Shown: in pieces, positions 54,010 through 60,946 of the stretch
Layout: every line of letters begins with the position of its first letter
Position numbering within the stretch: position 1 is the first letter of the stretch
NCBI GenBank assembly: GCA_002257025.1
Contig: NCHA01000009.1
Location: 33,974-97,973, forward strand
Reading direction: 5' to 3'
DNA length: 64,000 nt
From: Sphingobacteriales bacterium 16-39-50
Lineage (GTDB): Bacteria; Bacteroidota; Bacteroidia; Sphingobacteriales; Sphingobacteriaceae
Made by a program: the position numbers and the translations under genes
Notes under the pieces: generated by a model
The model's database searches: none
What the model saw: the letters and a program-made list of their open reading frames with translations, nothing else
Told to the model about the DNA's origin: nothing

Positions 54010-54724
54010 AACCCGGGGAATAGTATTTAAAACCACAAACTATGCTGAAAGCAGTGTAGTAGTTCAAATTTTTACTGAAAAATTCGGTTTGCAATCCTAC
54101 CTGATCAACGGAATCAAGCGTCCTAAATCAAAGATCAAACTGAACAGTCTGCAGCCACTGCATCTTTTGGATATGGTGGTTTATCATAAAAGCTCCGGAA
54201 ATATTCAACGCGTTTCGGAGTTAAGACACTTGCCGGTTTTTCTGAGCATTCCCTATGATATTGTAAAAAGTTCGATCACCATGTTTTTAAATGAGGTGCT
54301 TTACAAGTCACTCAGGCAGCATGAAGCTGATGAAATACTCTTCGAATTTCTGTTTCATGCAATCGAGATTCTGGATGGAATCAGTAAGGGGGTATCTAAC
54401 TTTCACCTATACTTTTTGCTCCGCCTAACCCGATTTCTGGGATTTTACCCCGATACTACCTTAGCAGGAAATGCTGACTTTTTTGATCTTAAGAACGGAT
54501 GTTATTCCAGAATGCAGCCTCCGCATGCCCTGATCCTTGAACAACCGCTAACAGCACTCTGGACCACAATACTGAATGCTAAATTTGATAATCTGGATGA
54601 ACTGCATATTTCTTCGGCACAGAGAAAACAGTTGCTGGAGAAGATTCTTGAGTATTACAGTTTGCATGTTGAAGGCTTCGGACAGGTAAGATCACATGAG
54701 GTATTGGAGGAGGTGCTGGGATGA
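53999..54724 (+). CDS. recO: DNA repair protein RecO
   Basis: 241 aa. N-terminal OB fold (MLHKTRGIVFKTTNYAESSVVVQIFTEKFGLQSYLINGIKRPKSK) and a helical C-terminal domain (FLGFYPDT, FFDLKNGCYS); zinc-finger cysteines are absent, as in many Bacteroidota. RecO loads RecA with RecR at gaps. The stop codon is part of a 7-nt repeat array (54723-54743). Confidence 0.9.
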   Translation: MLHKTRGIVFKTTNYAESSVVVQIFTEKFGLQSYLINGIKRPKSKIKLNSLQPLHLLDMVVYHKSSGNIQRVSELRHLPVFLSIPYDIVKSSITMFLNEVLYKSLRQHEADEILFEFLFHAIEILDGISKGVSNFHLYFLLRLTRFLGFYPDTTLAGNADFFDLKNGCYSRMQPPHALILEQPLTALWTTILNAKFDNLDELHISSAQRKQLLEKILEYYSLHVEGFGQVRSHEVLEEVLG

Positions 54725-54743
54725 GATGTGAGATATGAGATGA
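54723..54743. repeat. Heptamer array at the recO stop codon
   Basis: Units GAGATGT, GAGATAT, GAGATGA, starting inside the recO TGA stop (54722-54724). Almost identical to the block at the pyc stop (43682-43702). Confidence 0.8.
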
Positions 54744-54765
54744 CATTGTTGGCGCAGATGCAATC

Positions 54766-54785
54766 ATCGTGGCGGAGGCCACGAT
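54766..54785. repeat. Palindrome ATCGTGGC-GGAG-GCCACGAT
   Basis: 8-4-8 perfect palindrome downstream of recO, of the same size class as TCGCGGC-ATTC-GCCGCGA at 39137-39154. No T-run follows, so it is listed as a repeat rather than a terminator. Confidence 0.6.
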
Positions 54786-54927
54786 CTCCTTTTCTTCTTA
54801 AATAATGACATTGCCCTTCAGGGTCATTTATAAGTATTCAGCACTCAGATGGGAGAGGGGAGGGAAAAGTAATAATTAAGCACAATCTCAACCAACAACC
54901 TATATTCTTTTTCAACTAAAATTTTGA

Positions 54928-54952
54928 AATGTAATTTTATTGTTATTACATT
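54928..54952 (+). promoter_or_regulatory. Operator-like inverted repeat before the 185-aa gene
   Basis: AATGTAAT at 54928-54935 faces its exact complement ATTACATT at 54945-54952 over 9 bp (TTTATTGTT). The repeat ends one base before the GTG at 54953. An 8-9-8 dyad of this kind is typical of dimeric regulators; I cannot tell which family. Confidence 0.45.
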
Positions 54953-55510
54953 GTGCTGAATTTGAGAAAGTTAACCGCCATATTTTTCCTTCTGTTGTTC
55001 CTGTTTAACATTGCAGGTTACAAGGGGCTTTTCTTTTTTCTAACCCAATCAGCTGATGAGCGTTTGGCAGAAAAGATTAAGGATGGCAATGATCTGGACA
55101 AAGATATGATCATGGTTAAGTTTCCATTCAACGTTCCCTACCTTTCTGATTCCAAAGATTTTGAATCAATGGAGGGTGAGGTGAATTTAAAAGGAACCAT
55201 TTATAAATACGTAAAACGCAAAATTGCGAGAGATACACTTTTCCTGATATGTATTGAGAACAAGGAAAAAACATTGATCGAAAAGAAGCGGGCTGAGTAT
55301 TTTAATAAGGTGAATGATCTGGATGCGAGCACCAGCAAAAAAACTGGAGCCAAACAAATTAAACTGGAGTACTACTTCAAAAATTCTGAGATTTCGCTCA
55401 AAGACTTGTATGTGCTGGATTTCCAATCACCGCACAGTTTTGTGATAAATTCAATTCAAAACGGGCATTATTACCTCTTTGCCCCGCCTCCGGAATCCCT
55501 TCTTTCCTAA
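54953..55510 (+). CDS. Conserved-looking secreted or anchored protein, unknown
   Basis: 185 aa from GTG at 54953 (TTG at 54962 is an alternative; no ATG fits). An N-terminal hydrophobic segment (LTAIFFLLLFLFNIAGYKGLFFF) acts as signal anchor or signal peptide. The rest is polar: KFPFNVPYLSDSKDFESMEGEVNLKG, Lys-rich middle, then QIKLEYYFKNSEISLKDLY and a Pro-rich end (APPPESLL). I do not recognise a family. It lies 280 bp upstream of the CMD/TonB operon on the same strand and could belong to it functionally, but the spacing suggests a separate transcript. Confidence 0.6.
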   Translation: MLNLRKLTAIFFLLLFLFNIAGYKGLFFFLTQSADERLAEKIKDGNDLDKDMIMVKFPFNVPYLSDSKDFESMEGEVNLKGTIYKYVKRKIARDTLFLICIENKEKTLIEKKRAEYFNKVNDLDASTSKKTGAKQIKLEYYFKNSEISLKDLYVLDFQSPHSFVINSIQNGHYYLFAPPPESLLS

Positions 55511-55685
55511 TAATTTCAGGTTTATCAGCTATATCCAATGAGCAGGGCTTACTGGGTCTGAGCTATTTTAAGATGGTTTCCTGAATAATTAATTCCTTGC
55601 TGTTTTTCTGTTTGACAGAAGGCTTTCGGGCTCTTTTTTCAATGATTATTGATTTTCAATTGCTTTAAATGCATGATTTAAAGGG

Positions 55686-55735
55686 ATAAGCATAATGCTT
55701 ATTTCTCCGCTCATCATTTAATCTATGCAATAGAT
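55686..55735 (+). promoter_or_regulatory. Two palindromes upstream of the CMD/TonB operon
   Basis: ATAAGCA-TAA-TGCTTAT at 55686-55702 (7-3-7) and ATCTAT-GCA-ATAGAT at 55721-55735 (6-3-6), centres 34 bp apart, about three helical turns. They lie 55-105 bp before the first CMD start in the 280-bp leader. Candidate operator sites for the operon; the binding protein is unknown. The remainder of the leader shows no clear terminator or ORF. Confidence 0.35.
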
Positions 55736-55790
55736 GATACGATTTAACCTGATACGGCAAGGCTGTTTTAATTATTTATTATGAAGCGAA

Positions 55791-56345
55791 ATGCCACATA
55801 TTTCTTTGGAAGAGCATTTGCCCGGGATTACGGGCTTGCTTGAATATCGATTGGATACTGCCTATCCGATCAGAGATCTCACCCAGATCTTGTTGAGGGG
55901 TGAATCTACTTTAACACAGGCAGAACGTGAACTTATTGCAACTGTAGTATCTGCCGGTAACGAATGCAAATTCTGTACTGCCGCACATACTGCCGCAGCC
56001 GACATTTTACTGGGAGAATGCAATACCACTCAAATGGTTCTGCATGACCTCAAAAATGCACCGGTAAGTGATAAGATGAAAGTTCTTCTTAAAATTGCCA
56101 GGAACGTTCAGATCTCCGGCAAAAGAGTTAGTCCGTCTATTATTGAAAAAGCAAAATCCCTTGGGGCAACAGATCTTGAAATTCATGATACTGTCCTGAT
56201 TGCCGCTTTATTTTGCCTTTACAATAAATATGTGGATGGCTTAGCCAGTATCACCCCTAATGACCCTACCTACTACCAAGCCTTGGGAAACAAAATTGTT
56301 AATCAGGGATACCTCAGATCCCCGCAATTAATTAAAAAACCTTAA
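55791..56345 (+). CDS. Carboxymuconolactone decarboxylase/AhpD-like protein, copy 1
   Basis: 184 aa, cytoplasmic. Active-site pattern of the AhpD/CMD superfamily: ERELIATVVSAGNECKFCTAAH, that is a Glu, the redox pair CKFC (Cys near residues 61 and 64) and a His four residues later. C-terminal block EIHDTVLIAALFCLYNKYVDGL is shared with the other two copies. It resembles the peroxidase-related group of CMD proteins. First gene of a tight operon; the TonB receptor starts 10 bp later. Most diverged of the three copies. Reaction and partner reductant are unknown. Confidence 0.85.
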   Translation: MPHISLEEHLPGITGLLEYRLDTAYPIRDLTQILLRGESTLTQAERELIATVVSAGNECKFCTAAHTAAADILLGECNTTQMVLHDLKNAPVSDKMKVLLKIARNVQISGKRVSPSIIEKAKSLGATDLEIHDTVLIAALFCLYNKYVDGLASITPNDPTYYQALGNKIVNQGYLRSPQLIKKP

Positions 56346-56355
56346 ATCAAATTTT

Positions 56356-59130
56356 ATGAAAACAAGTTTACTATACATCATACTCATAGCTTTATTTATC
56401 CCGTTTTCGGCCTTTTCTCAAATCGGAACTGCATCAGGAACGATTACCGATAATGAAAGCAAAAAGCCAATCTCCGGAGCAAGTATCTCAATCAAAGGAC
56501 TGCTTGCCGGCACCATTACTGACAATGAGGGCAAATTTCAGATCAGCACTAAATTGCCATTGCCTATTACATTAATCGTTTCCGGTCTCGGTTATGTGCG
56601 CCAGGAGATCATAATCAATGAGTTTTCGGACAATATCAAGTTGGCTCTGTCACCTGCAGCAACCCAAATGGATGAAGTGGTCGTCTCAGCTTCAAGAGTA
56701 GAAGAGAACATTATGCAATCGCCGGTAACGGTCGAGAAAATGGACCTCAGATCTATAAGGGAAACCCCCTCCATCAGTTTTTATGAAGGATTACAATCCC
56801 TGAAATCATTGGATGTGGTCACCTCCGGACTAAATTTTAAGTCCATCAATACCCGTGGTTTTGGGGGTATCGGAACCGGACGTTTTCTTCAGCTGGTTGA
56901 TGGAGTGGATAACCAGACTCCCGGACTAAACTTTTCTGTTGGTAACCTGTTCGGACTTTCGGATCTGGATGCCGAAAGCGCAGAGCTGATTCCCGGAGCT
57001 GCCTCGGCTCTTTATGGACCGGTAGCATTTAACGGGGTTCTGATGATGAAAAGCAAAGACCCTTTTCAATATCAGGGCTTGAGTGTCCAAACCAAATTAG
57101 GAGTCAACCACCTGAATGATAGCTATACCGATGCGGCAGCTTTGTACGACCTCACCATGTGCTATGCAAAGGCTTTCAATAATAAGTTTGCATTCAAAAC
57201 CAATGTCTCTTATTTCAAAGGACTAGATTGGTATGCCACTAATTACAATGATATTGACCAGAATACTCCGGTAGCATCCCGCGGTGCCTCAAATCCCGGA
57301 AGAAATGGCCTGAATATTTACGGGGATGAAGTCGCTCAGACCATAAGCGGAATCGGCCGTGTATCAAGAACCGGATACGAAGAGCGTTATTTAACAGATT
57401 ATAAGGTTGACAATCTGAAGATGAATGCTGCCCTGCATTATCGTCTTTCCGATAACCTGGAAGCGATTTACCAATATAATTTTGGACAGGGTACTGCTAA
57501 TTATACCGGTAGCAGCCGTTTTTCGATCAATAATTTCACCCTGCAGCAACACAGAGTGGAGCTGAAAGGTAGTCAGTTCTTTATCAGGGCATATACTACC
57601 ATTGAAAACTCCCATGATTCTTATAATCCACGTACTCTCGGACAAAAAGTCAATCAGGAATGGGTGCAGGACCTGAATGGAAATAAAGTAAGTCCGAATG
57701 TGGCTGATGCGACCTGGTTTTCTCGATATGAAGCCGCTTATAAAGGAAACATCACCGGAATTACGGCAAATAATCACAACATAGCCCGTGGATTTGCTGA
57801 TCAGGGCAGGTTTTTACCTGGAACCGCTGAGTTTGAAGCCATGAAAGATAAATATCAGGCGATACAAGGTCTTACGGGAGCGGGAATATTTAGTAACAGT
57901 AAACTCTATCATGCCGAAGGACAATATGATTTCAGCAAGGCTGTTAAATTTGTGGATGTGCTTGCCGGAGGTAATCTCAGGAAGTTCGATATGTTTACGA
58001 ATGGTACCCTGCTGGACGATAAAAACAAGGAAATAACAATCTCTGAATACGGCGCATTCCTGCAATTGTCTAAACTGCTTTTCGAGGATAAGTTTAAGCT
58101 GGTTGCTTCTGCACGATATGACAAGAATGAAAACTTTAAGGGAAGTTTTACGCCAAGAGTTTCTGCCGTTTTCTCACCGGTAAAGAATCATAATTTCCGG
58201 GCATCATTTCAAACCGGATTCAGGAATCCAACCCCTGTCGACCAGTACATCAAATTATTTGTAGGCCCGATCACCATTCTCGGAGGTACGCCTGAAAACA
58301 GTGCAGGTTTACCCGCTTACAGTAATTCATATACCTCAAGCTCAGTAAGTGCCTTTGGCGCTGCCTTTGGTGCAGCTGTCGGATCAGGAACCCCTCCTCC
58401 AACGGCTATTGCAAATAACAAGCATCTCCTCAAGAAGTCTGATGTGGCATATATCAAGCCTGAGCAGATAGAAAGTTATGAGATCGGCTATAAAGGCCTC
58501 ATCAGCGAGAAGCTCTTTATCGATATAAACTATTATTACAGCAATTACCAGGACTTCATTTTGAATCAGGTGGTAATCAGCCCGACAAGCCCGGTACTAG
58601 CTGCTGATGGCACAGCTAATCCTGCCGCCGCAATGGAAATTCTGAACAGACAGGCACAGGCTTATCAATTATATACCAATGCTTCTGATAAAGTGAGTGC
58701 GCAGGGCTCATCGCTGGGATTAACTTATTATTTCCCTAAAAGCTATCAGTTGACAGGAAATAGCACCTGGACATCTTTTGATCTGAAAGGCGCAAATCCA
58801 AATAATATTCCGGCTTTCAATACCCCGAAATTTGTCTCAAATCTGATCCTTTCAAACCGGAATTTATATAAAAACATCGGTTTTAGTATGAATTACCGCT
58901 GGCAGTCGGCATTCAACTGGGTAGGATCGTTCAGCGATTTGCAACCTGGCAGGATAGAGGCTTACGGACAATTGGGTGCACAGGTAAGCTTTAAAATACC
59001 TGCTGCTAAATCGGTTCTGAAGATTGGGGGAACCAATCTGAGCAATAAATACAATGTACAGGCTTATGGTTCACCGGCAGTTGGAGGGGTTTATTATGTC
59101 TCCCTGACTTTTGATGAACTCCTGAAATAA
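56356..59130 (+). CDS. TonB-dependent outer-membrane receptor with carboxypeptidase-like N-domain
   Basis: 924 aa. Signal peptide (ALFIPFSAFSQ), a CarboxypepD_reg-like beta domain (GTITDNESKKPISGASISIKG, residues ~25-105), plug domain (MDEVVVSASRVEENIMQSPVTVEK, INTRGFGGIGTGRFLQLVDGVDNQ, ELIPGAASALYGP) and a 22-strand barrel ending YYVSLTFDELLK. It imports a substrate across the outer membrane with TonB energy. No SusD gene follows, so it is not a SusCD pair. The MFS gene begins 4 bp later. Gln codons are mostly CAG, like the rest of the window. Confidence 0.92.
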   Translation: MKTSLLYIILIALFIPFSAFSQIGTASGTITDNESKKPISGASISIKGLLAGTITDNEGKFQISTKLPLPITLIVSGLGYVRQEIIINEFSDNIKLALSPAATQMDEVVVSASRVEENIMQSPVTVEKMDLRSIRETPSISFYEGLQSLKSLDVVTSGLNFKSINTRGFGGIGTGRFLQLVDGVDNQTPGLNFSVGNLFGLSDLDAESAELIPGAASALYGPVAFNGVLMMKSKDPFQYQGLSVQTKLGVNHLNDSYTDAAALYDLTMCYAKAFNNKFAFKTNVSYFKGLDWYATNYNDIDQNTPVASRGASNPGRNGLNIYGDEVAQTISGIGRVSRTGYEERYLTDYKVDNLKMNAALHYRLSDNLEAIYQYNFGQGTANYTGSSRFSINNFTLQQHRVELKGSQFFIRAYTTIENSHDSYNPRTLGQKVNQEWVQDLNGNKVSPNVADATWFSRYEAAYKGNITGITANNHNIARGFADQGRFLPGTAEFEAMKDKYQAIQGLTGAGIFSNSKLYHAEGQYDFSKAVKFVDVLAGGNLRKFDMFTNGTLLDDKNKEITISEYGAFLQLSKLLFEDKFKLVASARYDKNENFKGSFTPRVSAVFSPVKNHNFRASFQTGFRNPTPVDQYIKLFVGPITILGGTPENSAGLPAYSNSYTSSSVSAFGAAFGAAVGSGTPPPTAIANNKHLLKKSDVAYIKPEQIESYEIGYKGLISEKLFIDINYYYSNYQDFILNQVVISPTSPVLAADGTANPAAAMEILNRQAQAYQLYTNASDKVSAQGSSLGLTYYFPKSYQLTGNSTWTSFDLKGANPNNIPAFNTPKFVSNLILSNRNLYKNIGFSMNYRWQSAFNWVGSFSDLQPGRIEAYGQLGAQVSFKIPAAKSVLKIGGTNLSNKYNVQAYGSPAVGGVYYVSLTFDELLK

Positions 59131-59134
59131 GACC

Positions 59135-60403
59135 ATGTCAGTAACAAAGAAAGATATCATAAATCCTGCAGGAAACAGGAATCTCTTATTCGCCATTTGT
59201 GTGATCTGTTACGCTTTTGGAGGATATTTTTCAACCCTGATGCCTGTTTACCTGCCGGTGGTGGTTAAAGAACTGATAGCTGATGTGAGTGCAGATGATC
59301 TGAACGAGGTCAGTGCCTACATCGGCTCCATGTTCCTGCTGGGCTGGACCTTTGGCGGAATATTATTTGGCTTTTTGGGCGATCAGATAGGAAGGATCAG
59401 GGCTTTTGTTATTGCCGTGAGTATGTACGCTGTACTTAATATCCTGATTAGCTTTTTGGAGAGCTGGCAGATGGTTATTCTGCTGAGATTTTTCTCGGGA
59501 TTGGGAGTTGGGGGTACACTGGTACTGGCCACTATTCTGGTCGCCGAAGTCTGGCCTGCAAAGTCAAGGGCCATAGCCCTGGGAATCCTGGCTGTTACCT
59601 TTCCCATTGGAATTATTTCAACAGGAATTGCCAATAACTTCTTTTCCGACTGGCGCCTGGCATTCTTACCGGGTTTTATCCCACTGGCAGCGGCTTTTAC
59701 CGCCTTAATTCTAATCAGGGAATCAAAGGAATGGACACAACTGAAACAGGAATCGCTGAGTAAAGAAGAGCCTTCAAAATACCTGGCCCTGTTCGAGAGC
59801 CACAATAAGAAGAACCTGATTCAGGGATCCCTGATCTTTGGATCGATGATTATCGGCCTTTGGGCTATATTTTCATGGATGCCAACCTGGGTACAAAGTC
59901 TGTTCCCCAATCCGGGACAGGGTCAGGCAGAGCGTGGGATTACAATGATGATCCTTGGCAGTGGGGGAATTGTGGGAGGCTCCCTTTCAGGATTTCTGAT
60001 TAATTATCTGGGGCATAGAAAAACGCTGCTGATTACCTTTGCGGGTTGTTTTGTGATGTGCTTCATCATTTTTAAAACGAATCAGACCTTCAGCACGATC
60101 ATCTATCCTGAATGTGCTTTCCTGGCGCTATTCTTTGGTATCAGTCAAGGGACATTGTCTTCATATTTGCCCGAGCTGTTCCCGACAAAGATCCGTGCGA
60201 CCGCTACCGGATTTTGCTTCAATATCGGCAGACTGGCAACCGCAATAGTTGTATTCTTTGTAGGAGCACTGGTCCATGTTATGGGCGGTTATGGAAATGC
60301 AGTACTGATTTTTTCAATTACATTTTTAATAGGTCTGCTGGTTACATTCTACTCTCCGGAGGCTGTAGCTCATTCAGATTCAAGCTTAAATAAAAATATA
60401 TAA
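59135..60403 (+). CDS. MFS transporter, metabolite:H+ symporter type
   Basis: 422 aa, 12 transmembrane helices. MFS motif A is GFLGDQIGRIRAF between helices 2 and 3; RFFSGLGVGGTLVLATILVAEVWP and the later GSGGIVGGSLSGFLINYLGHRKTLL are typical of the sugar/aromatic acid:H+ symporter branch. It would move the compound between periplasm and cytoplasm, complementing the neighbouring TonB receptor; direction is inferred. The stop shares one base with the next start (TAATG). Confidence 0.87.
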   Translation: MSVTKKDIINPAGNRNLLFAICVICYAFGGYFSTLMPVYLPVVVKELIADVSADDLNEVSAYIGSMFLLGWTFGGILFGFLGDQIGRIRAFVIAVSMYAVLNILISFLESWQMVILLRFFSGLGVGGTLVLATILVAEVWPAKSRAIALGILAVTFPIGIISTGIANNFFSDWRLAFLPGFIPLAAAFTALILIRESKEWTQLKQESLSKEEPSKYLALFESHNKKNLIQGSLIFGSMIIGLWAIFSWMPTWVQSLFPNPGQGQAERGITMMILGSGGIVGGSLSGFLINYLGHRKTLLITFAGCFVMCFIIFKTNQTFSTIIYPECAFLALFFGISQGTLSSYLPELFPTKIRATATGFCFNIGRLATAIVVFFVGALVHVMGGYGNAVLIFSITFLIGLLVTFYSPEAVAHSDSSLNKNI

Positions 60404-60939
60404 TGGCACATATCAACGTACCCGAAGGGGTTCCCGGAATCAGGAGCCTAGTGATGTTCAGACCCGAAACTGGCAAGCCTTTGTATGAGCTTGCGCAGGC
60501 TTTGCTTCGCGGCCCATCAACGCTGCCGGAAGCCGACAGGGAATTAATTGCAAGTTTTGTTTCTTCAAAAAACGACTGTATGTTCTGCATGAGCAGCCAT
60601 GCCGCCGCCGCGAGATACCTTTATAAGTATGATAAAGGCATTGTTGATTTTGTGTTGGAAGATTATCTGAATGCCCCTATTTCAGCAAAGCTGAAAGCCC
60701 TGCTCAGCATTGCTGCAAGGGTTCAGCAGGATGCAAGAACGGTTAGCCCCGATGACATTTCCAATGCAAAAAATGAAGGTGCTTCTGAGCAAGAGATCCA
60801 TGATACGGTTCTGATTGCGGCATCTTTCTGTATGTTCAATCGATATGTGGATGGATTGGGAAGTCTTACACCTACTGAGCCAGAGGCTTATGAGGCAATG
60901 GCAGAGCGTATGGCCCAGGGATATACTTTACCTAAATAA
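60403..60939 (+). CDS. Carboxymuconolactone decarboxylase/AhpD-like protein, copy 2
   Basis: 178 aa. Active-site block ADRELIASFVSSKNDCMFCMSSH (CMFC, His), then APISAKLKALLSIA and EIHDTVLIAASFCMFNRYVDGLGS. Closer to copy 3 than to copy 1: both start MAHI, both have NDCxFC, APISAK and FCMFNRYVDGLG. Translationally coupled to the MFS gene by a 1-bp overlap; the next receptor starts 7 bp after its stop with a GGAG site. Confidence 0.85.
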   Translation: MAHINVPEGVPGIRSLVMFRPETGKPLYELAQALLRGPSTLPEADRELIASFVSSKNDCMFCMSSHAAAARYLYKYDKGIVDFVLEDYLNAPISAKLKALLSIAARVQQDARTVSPDDISNAKNEGASEQEIHDTVLIAASFCMFNRYVDGLGSLTPTEPEAYEAMAERMAQGYTLPK

Positions 60940-60946
60940 AGGAGAA

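Noticed and set aside
54766..54785. Terminator after recO
   Set aside because: The palindrome is perfect but no T-run follows; it fits the spacer palindrome family better.
60815..60946. Upstream extension of the second TonB receptor
   Set aside because: It overlaps the CMD copy 2 coding frame; the ATG at 60947 has a GGAG site and gives a signal peptide.
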